Assembly (NCBI GenBank): GCA_963930775.1
Contig: OZ005705.1
Coordinates: forward strand, 434,001 to 498,000
DNA from: Cliona cf. orientalis
Taxonomy: Eukaryota > Porifera > Demospongiae > Clionaida > Clionaidae
DNA length: 64,000 nucleotides
Reading direction: 5' to 3'
Shown here: positions 10,031 through 21,802 of the stretch, piece after piece
Numbering within the stretch: the stretch's first letter is position 1
How the letters are laid out: each line of letters begins with the position of its first letter
The notes under the pieces: generated by a model
The model's database searches: none
What the model was told of the DNA's origin: nothing
The model's input: the letters and a program-made list of their open reading frames with translations, nothing else
Position numbers and translations under genes: made by a program

Positions 10031-12707
10031 ATGTCCGTACGCTCGCGGATCAAAGAGTTCGAGGCACTAGCCCAGGCAAACGATGGATCCAGTGAGAAGA
10101 GAAACGAAGCAAGTAAGTAGAAAATCCTGACCAGTAGTTTACATCACAGCTTTGCCGGATTAGAGCTAGCTACAGCCACTTTTTCAATAATCTGGCGTAA
10201 TTACGAACTACCAACGTACAAAAGAGGGTGGTTAGGGGGTGCTCTGATGTGGCAATAAAAATCTTTGATGTATTGTTATCATGATCTGTGGTTTATAGAA
10301 AAGCGTTTCCACTTTCCTGGAAATAAGCGTGTGTCTGAGACAGAAATGGAGCAACCTGCTATCAATTTCACCAATGCGCATACTGGCAGCAAGATAAAGA
10401 CACAAAGATTTGATGGTATTAAATACATGTACAGTCTACGCTAAGACCTCCTTAATTGGTAGCTCACCCAAGCTTCTAATTTCTTAGCTTGTTGGAGATT
10501 GTAAACTACCAGCCATATCGGTCCACTATGCATATGAAAGAGTAATACTGTAGAGTTTATGATCTTCTTTCTTGCAGAATTTGAGGCTGATCTTCAAGCA
10601 GCATGGAGTGTTCGCAAGAACATCCACCACCAAGGGGTCACCTCTACGCAAACCCCCCACTCCTCATCCGCTCCCAGCATGCATAGCCAGGCCAAGGCCG
10701 GCCAATATTCAAGACACGGAGCCATACCTGCCCAGCAGACCAGTGGACCCAAAGCAGTCTTTGGAAACAAAGAGAAAGGTACGAGTATCTATTGCAATTT
10801 TTGTGATTTTGGGACTAATGGAGGAACCATTTGAGTTCCTTGTTGCCCTATACATTTGGAAACAATAAGCTTCTTTGAGGCTAGTGTTTCACTGCTGAAT
10901 GCTTGCAAGACGGAAGCTCAAATGTGAGCATACACAACTTTACTCCCAAATGTATAAAAGATTTTGACAAATTAGAGCCATAAAGGGAACTCTATCACCT
11001 TCAATGTGTACATTTGTACTCGTGATGGAGACATCAAGAATGAAAGCTGCTACATCAGCTAACTAGTTCAGTTGCTTGCTTGGGACAGACACACAGTGTT
11101 TATAAGAAGAGCTCAATATTATGCTTCACTATGAATGCATCATTATAGTGAATCTGACTACGACACATATAGCAGCTGGTATGCTGACTATGTGCTCTCG
11201 TGCTTTGACTACTGCAAACAGAAGAACCACAACTCAGAATATTTGAGAGATAGTTATCTTTCTAGCTTATCCTAGAGCTTCACCGATACGCTGGCAAAAT
11301 ATTGATGCAAAAGCGACCGTACGTGTACATGTTTAAAGTGCATCCAATGCCCAAGTATGGTCACAGAGTGATCAAAAGTATTAGTCCATGGTTTGTGAAA
11401 CTTTGAGCTAAAAATTGTTTATACGTTGAAAGCCAATCCACCCTGAGGAAAAGTTGGCATACACGGTACATTTGTACAACCACTATCATCCGTTCTGCTA
11501 CTACTGTACATAGTACAACACAGGGATATACTTACTAGGGCCAGACCTTTTGAACTAGCAAGTGCATCCACTTACCAGTGCCATTTTGACCATTTATGAC
11601 CATGTTGCTAACTAAACTGGGTTAGTGAAGCGGCTAATATTTACAAGACATGCTGCATTCCGATCATACCTTTCAGTACACTACAACACTGGTGCACCAT
11701 GTGGCGTCTAATGTGCTCAATATGCAACAGTATTGCTAGGAATTGTATTATTGGTGTTCCTCTTGTTTGTAGGTCAACCGTTTGAAAGCCGACGATCCCC
11801 ACTCCAAGGTGAGATATCCTTGGTATTTAATCTCTAAGCAATAAAAGACGGGGATTGTAAACGTGCAAACGAATATCCTATTATGCCCCAAAATAAAACC
11901 AGTGCACCTGCAGTGTACAATATTTATCTGAGACTTAATGCAAGGGTCCCATTTATTTTGAGCTTCAGTGGCTCATGATACTTATCAATTTTTTATCATA
12001 CTCTTGTAGAGAAAAATTCAAAGGGTGCCACTCCATGGAACGTAAAGACAGCCACATACTCGTACAACTCCCCAGAGATGGCCACAAAGAGACCTATTGG
12101 TTTACCACCAACCAATGAAATCACTTCGCCTCCAACAGCCAAACGAAGAGGCAACGCAGCCATCTTCGACATGGTACGACCGACTAATGAACAAAAGATG
12201 GCCACTCATTTCACCACTCACACTGGAGGTATGTCTATAATATGGCAGGATGTGGAAAAACATACTTTGGATTATGACCCTTAGCCTAGGGGAGAGGCTG
12301 AACATGTTGTTCCCACATAATATTATGACTATGAATAATAAAACAATATTTATAATTCAAGCAGAAAGGTGGGTTGCTAAGAAAAATTACATTTAATAAG
12401 TTTAATGCCTGAGTTTGCCATGTTGAGAGTATCCCTTTACCTTACACTCCCTTTTTCTACGTTTCTTGCAGAACATCACAATAAGAGTGAGAAGGTTAGC
12501 TACGCTAAGAGGATGGCTCAGGGTTACCTCAAGTCCATGGGTATGGGGGAGTGGACACCAAAATCCAGCGCTCCACCAGACACAGCCAAAAGCAAGCAAG
12601 CCACCACTTCACCAGTGCACGCCACCAAGCGGGCTGAATCTGGTGTCACTTCAAAATCAATAAATAATGGCATTGACGATGATGATGATCAAGACTTCGA
12701 TTTCTGA
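10031..12707 (+). CDS. Unrecognised low-complexity protein with basic body and acidic tail
   Basis: Exons 10031-10112, 10299-10415, 10578-10778, 11773-11808, 12010-12228 and 12472-12707 keep phase throughout and encode 296 residues. The N-terminus MSVRSRIKEFEALAQAND is probably helical, and a second helix-like segment is FEADLQAAWSVRKN. The rest is rich in Lys, Pro, Ser and Thr (for example TKRPIGLPPTNEITSPPTAK), with a conserved-looking block YAKRMAQGYLKSMGMGEW near the end and a final DDDDDQDFDF tail. No catalytic motif, signal peptide or membrane segment is visible. Consistent phase and codon use make it a real gene; I do not recognise the family. The third intron is about 1 kb, long for this locus, and holds nothing I can identify. 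Confidence 0.75.
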
Positions 12708-13087
12708 TTGTGCGATGTTATACCTTCTGTGGCTTTCTTATTGTACATACTCGATTCATTCACCGCATATAATTTTATGGATCTACAAACTTCTGAACTT
12801 GTGTGTACTGTTATGTGTTTCAGCTATCGTTTCAGCTGTTATTTGTTTTTGTATCATGTGAGTGTACAGCTAGTGGAATCAGAATTTCACATAAATTTCT
12901 ATTGATGTATAAAAGTTACCTGGAAATATCAATACTTATGTGTTGTTTTGCTAAGAGATCATGAAGATTTTTGTGCATGTATATACATCACATTGTAAAA
13001 ATGATAAGATTTATAAGGTGACCTGTGCTTATGTGTGGCGGTACAGTAAAATCAGCCTTATTGCTGTTACCTATATATATTATATTA
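12708..13087. other. Convergent intergenic region
   Basis: This is the 3' UTR space between the plus-strand gene ending at 12707 and the minus-strand THAP gene ending at 13088. It is AT-rich and I see no gene in it. Confidence 0.5.
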
Positions 13088-14410
13088 TTACAGGCGCGAC
13101 CTGACCGTTTCAGCACCAACGTTCATGAGGAACATCTCATTTCTCAACTCCTTCACTCTTCCCTCGCTGTCCTGAAGACTCCTCCACAGCACCCAAATAC
13201 CCGCCTCCAGCTGCTTGTTGTGATTGCCAAGATTAACTTTCTCCAATTCCAGGCTCTTCTTCTGCCGTTCCAGTTCTGACCTTTGAATCTGTAGCTTATC
13301 GATCTCCTCCTTTAGTACACGGTTCTCTGCCTGGAGTAGTGCAACGCGACAGTTAGCCTGCTGGACACCAACACTAGTACCCTCCTCCTCCACTTCCCGA
13401 TCTTTAGATGGTCTGCGATCTTCTTTGGTGCTACAGATCTCCTCGGCAATGACTCTCGGTCGCTTGCTCATGTGAAGTAGCGCCTCTGCTGCATCTACGT
13501 CGCTTAGTTGCCTCTTTATTTGGTCTGTGGATTTATTTATGATGGGGGCAAGGACTGCAGGGGAGGTCTTATTGCCGTTGCGAGATGCCACTCTAGAACG
13601 CCAGTTTTTCCTTGATCCAGGGAAGATGGATGGAGCATAGTCTGGGTGGTTGGGGTTCTTGGATGGCTGACCTGTGTGTATTTTAATACGACATATAGTT
13701 AGGTCATCAATATGTAATTACTGGGACTATCAACACAAATCATAATATCTACATGTAATCCTCCCCCTTACATTATACGCTGTGTCTACAGTGCCAGTAC
13801 CGGCACCGCAATTTAAGCGTTATAGTGCCGGTAAGTCCATATAAAATACTGTACTCTTAGGTAGCCCTAGTCCCGCCCCCTCCTGCATATGGCAATATAA
13901 ATTTGTACATAAATTTGCCGGCACTCTAGACACTGTGTACATTATAAGCCTTATACACCCGTTTACATATAATATTATTATGTAAGCTCCCAATTACATG
14001 TAAGGATCCCCCCTTACTTTGTAAGCCGCTTACATGTCAGCTCCCAATTACATGTAAGGGTCCCCGTTTACTTCATAAGCCGCTTACATGTTAGCTCTCA
14101 ATTACATGTAAGGGTCCCCCCTTACATTGTAAGCAGAAGGGGCTGGTACCCTAGTCTCGCGCGCCACATAAACAATTAAGTCTACTGTACTATATATTTC
14201 GATCTTGCCATATCTCGTGCAGTTTGACTCACCCAATACGAAATGATCACTGCATATTCTACTGTACGGAGTAGGGGTCCAGTCCTTTCGATTGATTGCG
14301 GCTACCCACTGCTCCCGCTGGCCGCGATCCACTGGAATTCGGTAGAAGCTCTTCTTACAATCCTTGTCCTTTCTGCTCTTGCACCCCGCTGCGCTACAGG
14401 TCTGCGGCAT
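13088..14410 (-). CDS. THAP zinc-finger protein with coiled coil
   Basis: Exons 14410-14233 and 13671-13088 encode 253 residues. The N-terminus is a THAP (C2CH) zinc finger: CSAAGC, then FYRIPVD, a conserved Trp (REQWVAAINRKDW), CSDHF and, across the intron, the closing YAPSIFP segment. THAP domains bind DNA specifically. A basic patch with KRPR and a strong coiled coil (LLQAENRVLKEEIDKLQIQR and LERQKKSLELEKVNLGN) follow, suggesting a dimeric nuclear factor. The start at 14410 is chosen because THAP domains usually lie at the extreme N-terminus; an upstream in-frame ATG at 14545 would add 45 residues. It is divergent from the synaptotagmin-like gene. Confidence 0.88.
13768..13950. mobile_element. 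Possible MITE with imperfect inverted ends
   Basis: The left end (TACGCTGTGTCTACAGTGCC) and the reverse complement of the right end (TACACAGTGTCTAGAGTGCC) are similar over about 22 bp. It lies in the THAP gene intron. The inner part contains further GTGCCGG repeats. No clear target duplication is seen. Confidence 0.35.
13982..14146. repeat. 54-bp tandem repeat, about 3 copies
   Basis: Copies begin at 13982, 14036 and 14090. Each carries AGCTCCCAATTACATGTAAG, a C-rich run and a TTACTTTGTAAGCCGCTTAC-like palindromic part. The copies differ at a few positions. The repeat is in the THAP gene intron, next to the possible MITE. Confidence 0.85.
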
Positions 14411-14717
14411 GGCTGCTTTAGCTTTTCGGCTTTCGCAGCTGACCACCACCCCCTTTCTAATTTTTGCCAACCAAGCGTATAGACACCTCTTCGTTTTATA
14501 GTAGTCATAGCAACGCTTGTCCGGACATGCGCATGCGCAAGGCAATAGCGCTAGGGACAGGAAGTATTTTGACCTTTGAACCGCACGTGTTGCCGTTTTT
14601 GGCGGAAGAGGAGTTCAAGTTGACTGTACTGTACATGTACTATGAGTTGACATCAACACCAAACTCCAGCAAGCTAGCTAGACGTAGGGGTAAACGAGAG
14701 CGCCAAACGATTGAACG
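14411..14717. promoter_or_regulatory. Divergent promoter region (THAP / synaptotagmin-like)
   Basis: This is a 307-bp gap between two divergent start codons. It contains GC-rich stretches (GACATGCGCATGCGCAAGG, CGCACGTG) consistent with a TATA-less shared promoter. GCATGCGC and CACGTG resemble NRF1- and E-box-type sites (inference). Confidence 0.5.
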
Positions 14718-17700
14718 ATGGAGACGGAGAGTTATATCATCGACCTGAGTTACCTGACAGAGGAGGAGAGAGAGCGGCTGGTGGCTGTCATCAAAGCGGA
14801 CGAAGAGCTGCGCATTCGAGACAGGATTCGACTGGGGTGAGGCAGCAAAAATTAGTAGAAGTACTATTCTAAAAGAGTATGTGCATGTATCACTGTGAAA
14901 TTTTAAACTCATGTGTATGCTTGCACAGAACCGTTCGTCAGTCAATCCAGCAGCAGCGTAGCCACCAGAGTCAGCTCGATGGCCTACCTCAGTGCAGCTG
15001 CTGTGAAACTAGGCTAGGGAAGGTCTTCAATAGTGGAGCCCTGTGCCCCAGGTGTGGCCACAGGGTCTGCAAGACATGTCGGACACTACAGAGCCCCCCT
15101 CCACCGAAATTTATCTGTTCTGTGTGTGAGAGACAGAGGTGAGGGTTCGTGGGGCAGGGGGATGGGGGGGGGGCAGGTGACAGGTGGGAGATGGAGATAC
15201 TTGGCTTAAGGGGGGGGGGGGCAGCATATGACATAATAATATCTCGTGGGAATTGGTATATAGCAACAGTGTAATCGATGAAGAATGCTTGAAAATTGCC
15301 CCTTGACATGACGTGAATGTCTCTTGACATCTGAGCCTCATAATTAGTCTAACTTACATGTAATTGTCAAAAATATCCTCCTTTCTTTTTCTAGCTCCCT
15401 ATACCCAGTGGGAGCACGTGACTACACCTATTATTGCTTACTATAGCCTATCTATGTCTTGCCTTGAGTAGATATTGTTGATTCTCTAATTCCAGGTTGC
15501 TAGATCTCCAATCTAATGACTATGCTGTTGGTACGAAGCTCTCTTCTCCTCATCGAGCCTCTGGTACCAGCCAACAACCCAGACTAGAGTTCAACCAGGA
15601 GCAGGAGAATGATCATCCCTACGGCTCAGAGCTCATCAGAAAATCACTGGCAGTTCTATCAACTCCTGGTGAGCTCTCTTTCCCCCCCTCCCCTTTCTCC
15701 CCCTCTCCCTCTCTCTCCCTACTGTGATTCGTGTAGCTACAACCACCATAAGGGTTCAGAAGCCCCTTATTGAACATACCTTCTTATGGGTAGCTGGCCA
15801 TCCCAGACTCGGATGCTGACAGCCTTTCTGAATTGAGGCTTATCCTATGCATATACATGCTTTCAACAAGGACATGGGGTCGGTGGTTTACGGTCAGAAG
15901 TGGCTCACCTTTTTTGTGTGGTTGCTGATAAGTGATCAGCTCTCAGTCGACAATAGTTTTACAAACTAATAATTTCACAAAAATTGTTTGTAAAACCTTA
16001 CCTGTACACACATCGCGTGTGTGGAGTATATCCATTGTATTTTTCCCAAGATATCCTTTGGGTGTCTAATGTGTCTTCAACGTGTGCATATTGTCACACA
16101 TCCTCTTTTATAGACATCATACACATGTATTCATCCCATTGTCTCCATTTCCTCTCTCACAGGAAGTAGCCACCCGCCGTCCCCCGTACCCAACAACAAA
16201 CCACTTCCTAGTACAAGTCCCTCCAAGACCCGTCCCTCCGTATCGAGCTCCATTGCCGGCAGCTATGCCTCCTCCATTGTCGTACGCTACGCAGAGAGAG
16301 AGGGCAGCGAGGACGATCGTTCCCTTCGATCGTTCTCTCCCCTGAACGAAGAAGAAGCAGCGACCATTCAGCCGGCGAAAAAGATTTCTCTAGACGAACT
16401 TCCCGAAATAGATGAAGATGAGCTGATGGAGGAGGGTAAGGAGAGAGGGAGGCACAGCGCTGTGAAGAAGCATTCATTAGCGGCATCGTCGATAATTTCT
16501 TCCGGTAGTATGGGGAGTCTGAACAGTATCACGAGTATGTACAGTGCGTCGGTTGAAAAAGGTGACTATGACATCACCGGAGAGGTGGAGCTGGGGGTGT
16601 GGTATAGGGAGGGGCAACTCTTCGTACGCGTGGTCCGAGCCAAGGGTCTAGCGGCCGCCAAGAAAGGGGGCGTGTCCGATCCCTACATCAAGACCTACCT
16701 ACTGCCCGATCGTGGGAAGCGATCAAAACGAAAAACAAGTGTGCAACGCAAAACCACTAACCCTGTCTTCAATGAAATACTGAAGGTAAAATTTTTATTT
16801 GCATGGTGTGATTAGTTATGTACACATCACTGACATGTATGGCCGTCTGTTATTGAAATATTTATCACTTTAGACTAAGATTGAGCAACATGAGCTGAGC
16901 TCTCGTACTCTCTGGCTGAGTGTGTGGGACTGGGACAGATTTGGTAGAAACCAGTTCTTGGGAGAAGTCCGTCTCCCTCTCTCTTCTCTTGACCTCACTA
17001 ACTCAAAAGACCACTGGCACACCCTGCTGGACAAGGTACGTACATGTAGATAAGCGCGAGTGTACGATGTAGAAAATTCCTCCTTTTTCAGAAAATTTAC
17101 ATGCCTTTCATTCCTGAATAATACGGTTATCACTTCTTTAGGATGAAAGTAGTCTTCATGATGAATTCTACAAGGGTCGTCTGAGGGTCAGCCTCAAGTA
17201 CACGCCCCAGGCCAAAGTGCGGTCGTCGAGCAGTAAGACCTCCAGGACAATCGGCACCCTCCACATCACGATCCACCAAGCCGAAGATTTACCGATTATG
17301 GACGAACACGGGCTCACTGATGCCACCGTCAAGATGTATCTACTACCGAACCAGTCGTCTTCGGGTAAACGAAAAACACAAATCGTCAAGCACAGCCTGA
17401 ATCCCGTCTGGAACGAACAGTTCACCTATGAGAATATTTGCCTGGAGGATCTCACTTCTGGAAGAGTGCTGGAGGTGACTGTCTGGGACTACGATAGGAG
17501 AGGGAGTAATGATTTCATAGGAGGTCTTCGTATTGGTCCATCTCCTGGCTCGGTGGCTGCTGCTGCTAAGCCCAAGGACTGGATGGACTCCATTGGAGAT
17601 GAGATCTCTCACTGGGAGGATATGTTAGCTCGTCCCGGAGAGTGGGTGGAGCAGTGGCACGTACTTCGACCCTCCATGCAGCCGCTGGGAAAACGTCCTA

Positions 17701-20700
17701 GCACCTCTTGGAGCCCTAAGCCGAGGAAAAAAGAACTCAGTCCCGTCCAAGAGATCAGCCCAGTACACGAATTTGAAGAATCTTCTTCCTCTCCGCCACC
17801 TGTCATGGAGGGATTCTCTTTCTCCCTCCCTCCTACACCAAAGAGATCTGTCGATAGTTCTCCCATTGGCCAGCCCAGCGGAGGTTTCAAGCAAGCCATG
17901 CCAGTTGAAGCTGATGAACTGTTCCTGGAAGAGGAAGAGGAAGGAGAGGGAGAGGGAGGAGACGAGGAAAGCGTGTTGCCAGCATTGACTCATGAGTTTG
18001 TGACGGCGGCCGCCGTGGCCGAGAGGGAGCAGCCCCCAGAGAAAGAGGCCACACCCACTTCAAGGGAAACCACACCCATCCCTGAGGTCGTCGTCACTCC
18101 CGTTGAGGAGAAAAGCTTTAAGGTGAATTTTAACGCAGAATTGACTCCTATGAAACTCTTTTGGCATTGGTAATTGTGTTTGTTTCTCTATTGTAGGATC
18201 AATTTGGCAGTACTGGCAGTCTTCACCATAAGGGAGACTATGACATCACTGGTGAGGTGCTGGTGGGCGTGTACTACAAGAGTGGCCAGCTGCATATCCA
18301 TGTGGAGAGAGCCAGGGGACTAGCAGCTGCTGACAGCAATGGCTACTCTGATCCCTACATCAAGACCTACCTTCTTCCCGACAAAGCCAAGCACACCAAA
18401 CAGAAGACTAGTATCAAGAAGAAGACACTCAACCCTGTCTACAATGAGACTATCAAGGTAAGGAAATAACCTTTGGACTCCTATGGATATTTGAGATTTA
18501 CATGACTTGTGTATTGTATAGTACAAGTATTCAAAAGCAGAGCTGAGCTCCCGTACTCTCTGGCTGAGTGTGTGGGACTGGGACAGATTTGGTAGAAATC
18601 AATTCTTGGGAGAAGTCCGTCTCCCTCTCTCTTCTCTTGACCTCACTGACACGGCAGATCACTGGCACACCCTGCTGGACAAGGTACAGGAAATGTACAT
18701 AATAATAATACTTAACATAAGAATGCTGATAGCCACTTTAGTACATCTAATTACTCCATAACATACAATGATGCATTGTAATAATATTATTAGATAGCAG
18801 ATCTGTGAACCCTATTCCCCTATTTCAGGGTGTAAGTGGTCAAGCCACTCCACAAAGCTCCTCTGCCATATCAGTACAGCACTCCTCACCTGGAGAACAG
18901 CCACCATCATCATCATCGTCACGTTCTGCTGGACTAGAAAAAAATTCATTGAAGCACGACTCTTCACATGTAGCTTCAGCCATAGCAGACTCTAAGCCTC
19001 CCCCTCCTCCCACTGTAGACAGTGAGAGGAGCCAAGAACATCATTCAAAAGAGCCTCCTCAGAGTGAAATTCACACTACTAGTTCTTCAACCACAGCAGA
19101 CTTGAAGACTCCCCCTCCCCCTGTAGTCAATGAGAAAGTTGAAGAACGCCAACCGAAAGAACCTCAGAGTGACAGTCACACCACAAGAAGTCTACCTCCT
19201 GTCTCTGGTGGTGTAGTGGTAGCTGATGCCCTCGGAAGTAAAGAAGACGATGTCCAGATCGAGAGAAAATCACCAAGTACAGAGGTTAAACATAAAGATA
19301 CGACAGAGCTCGTAGCAGAGAGTATAGAACCACCGGTCGAGCCAAAAATATCCCTGGCTGAGATTCATCAAGAATTTGAAGATTTGCCTCAGAAACAGCC
19401 CAGTTCACAGGGTACAGCGGTGCCGCCAACTAAGCCTGTGTTCTCGTCTAGTGTGCGGAGTCGCCCCAACAAGCCTCCAGTACAAAGCACCGCTGAGTCA
19501 CATGATACAAAGACGCTGCAAGCGAACCTCCCTGCTAGAGATAGCGAGACTGGAGAGAGAGTCGAGCTAAAGACGCCATCACCTCGACTTGGTCACAGTA
19601 GAGAAGAGGGGGAGGAGGAGACACCAAGAATACAGGCAGAGGAAGAGAAGAGGACACCTTCAGCTTCCCAGCCCCCGGCCCCTCAGGCACACTCCACCCC
19701 CATCATAGATCTGTCAGAGGCTAGCAGATTCACTGAGGAGAGCCCGGAATCACGTCAGCGTCAGGTGAGTATCAAATCTATGTGACGACCACTTACCAAC
19801 AAAGTAGGCCAGGTAATGGTCGTCAAATTTGTTAGTTTCCCTAGCTATCCTGTGTTCTTGAATATCGCATGCTTGGAATGACGAATTTGAATGCCCCCTC
19901 CCCCTACTCCCCCCTTAGACAACACCCCCTAGCCACCCTGGCCTGCTCAGTCTAAAGCGAGCAGGCAGTGCCACTAGTTTTGGCAGTATGACCAGCATCT
20001 ACAGTGAGGCCGGAGGGAAGGGTGACTATGACATCACTGGTGAGGTGCTGGTGGGTGTGTACTACAAGAGCGGCCAGCTATATATCCATGTGGAGAGAGC
20101 CAAGGGACTAGCAGCTGCTGACAGCAATGGCTACTCTGACCCCTACATCAAGACTTACCTTCTTCCCGACAAAGCCAAGCACACCAAACAGAAGACCAGC
20201 GTCAAGAAGAAGACACTCAACCCCATCTACAATGAGACTATCAAGGTAAGGAAATAGCTTTTAGAATAATATCATATTCTATGGATATCTGAGACTTATG
20301 ATATGACTTATGTGTTGTATAGTACAAGTATTCAAAAGCAGAGCTGAGCTCTCGTACTCTCTGGCTGAGTGTGTGGGACTGGGACAGATTTGGTAGAAAT
20401 CAATTCTTGGGAGAAGTCCGTCTCCCTCTCTCTTCTCTTGACCTCACTGACACTAGTGACCAGTGGTATTCTCTACAAGATAAGGTTAGTATTTCAACAA
20501 GAAAATGATGTTCTTAGTACCCTTCCTCATCTCTAGGCCACATTCAAAAGTTGGGAGGGCCTGGGGATGAGGCTACAAATTTGTAAAAGCATGTCATTAT
20601 ACTGTAGTTAATCGAATACAATGCATGATCCAATTTAACGCAAGAAATTAGCATTTTACGAATTCTCGTAGTTTTTATTATTATTATTATGGAGCGATTG

Positions 20701-21344
20701 ACGACCTTTACCAGAAAAACGCTCGTTTTTCGAAATTTTTTTTTCCATACATTGTATTAGATATCCTACATCTGTCTCAAATTAGTGCTATGTATGTGAA
20801 CTACTTTCAGGATGAACAATTGACCACTGATGAAACGTACAAGGGTCAGCTGAAGCTTTCGCTGATGTACTCTCCAGAGGCCCAGTCAAAGAAGAGCAAG
20901 GGACAAGGAGCTCTGCACATCACTGTGCATCAAGCAAAGGATTTTCAAGAACCAGTCGATTCATTCGTGAAGCTGTACCTTCTACCGGACAAGAGCTCTA
21001 GCGGGAAGAGAAAGACAAAGATCATGAAGTCCAGCTTAAGACCTTCCTGGGAAGAAAAGTTTACTTACGAGAAACTCAAATTGGATAATCTGAGTAGTGA
21101 ACATGTTTTAGAAGTGACGGTGTGGAATTTCCACAAACGATCAGGCAATACGTTCATAGGAGGTCTTCGTGTTGGTCCATCTCCTGGCTCAGTGGCTGCT
21201 ACTGCTAAGCCCAAGGACTGGATGGACTCCATTGGAGACGAGGTCTCTCACTGGGAGGATATGTTAGCTCGTCCTGGGGAGTGGGTGGAGCAGTGGCACA
21301 CGCTCAGAACCACAATGAACCCTAGGGATATTTTACTTCACTAG
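14718..21344 (+). CDS. Synaptotagmin-like protein (Slp) with RabBD zinc finger and five C2 domains
   Basis: Exons 14718-14836, 14929-15138, 15496-15668, 16163-16785, 16874-17035, 17142-18122, 18197-18457, 18522-18683, 18829-19764, 19919-20245, 20323-20484 and 20811-21344 encode 1549 residues. Residues 1-110 form a Rab-binding domain: LSYLTEEERERL, then a zinc finger with CSCC, CPRC, CKTC and CSVC. C2 domains lie at about 301-429 (A), 440-590 (B), 765-897 (C), 1245-1372 (D) and 1380-1545 (E). A, C and D share SDPYIKTYLLPD and WDWDRFGRNQFLGE, so the calcium-binding aspartates are kept. B and E carry the Slp-specific tail DWMDS..GDE..HWEDM. E has lost acidic loop residues (WNFHKRSGN). Vertebrate Slps have two C2 domains. 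The likely role is tethering Rab27-type vesicles to membranes. Linkers are Pro/Ser/Glu-rich. Confidence 0.9.
19988..20484 (+). repeat. Exon-pair duplication (partner 18232-18683)
   Basis: The exon pair 10/11 for C2-D is nearly identical in DNA to exons 7/8 for C2-C. The intervening introns are also alike (TATGGATAT, then GTATTGTATAG or GTGTTGTATAG before the acceptor). Exon 5 (16874-17035) matches the second exon of each pair. This indicates recent duplication or ongoing gene conversion. Confidence 0.85.
20602..20769. mobile_element. MITE copy A (inverted relative to 42811-42972)
   Basis: This lies in the last intron of the synaptotagmin-like gene. Its reverse complement aligns along its length with 42811-42972, sharing GAGCGATTGACGACCTTTAC and AATTTAACGCAAGAAATTAG. 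It carries an extra TTATTATTATTAT insert in the middle. Its ends are eroded relative to copy B. Confidence 0.85.
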
Positions 21345-21802
21345 AATTAATTTCAATAGCTATGCTGTATTACATAATATAGTGCCTGCAGAAATCAAAT
21401 CAAATTGTGCAAATCATTGCATCATATATTTTTTTATTATTCTTGAAAAAAGAGTAGCCTAATTGATTCCTCTAGTCTAGCTTCTCAACGCCCAAGACTT
21501 AGTATTAAAATCACACAATAATTGATTTTTGAAGTGCAAAAGGACCTCGTGAAGATAGAGGCTGTGAATATTATTACAGGTGACTCAAAACTCAATTCAA
21601 AAACAAACTACACTTTTTTAGCATTATAAATCCTATTAGCACTTTACACTCAATAATAATATTAGAATTATGATACAATGATTATACAAAAGGTGCTCGA
21701 TAATTCCTTTTTTCTTTCTTTTTGAATAATAATATTTTTTTGCTACTTTTGCATGATTGTAGGGATGGATCAGTTACTTGTAATAATAAATTTTTAGCAC
21801 CT
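21345..21802. other. Convergent intergenic region
   Basis: AT-rich 3' UTR space between the synaptotagmin-like gene (plus) and the MAP7-like gene (minus). No coding potential or structured element is seen. Confidence 0.5.
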
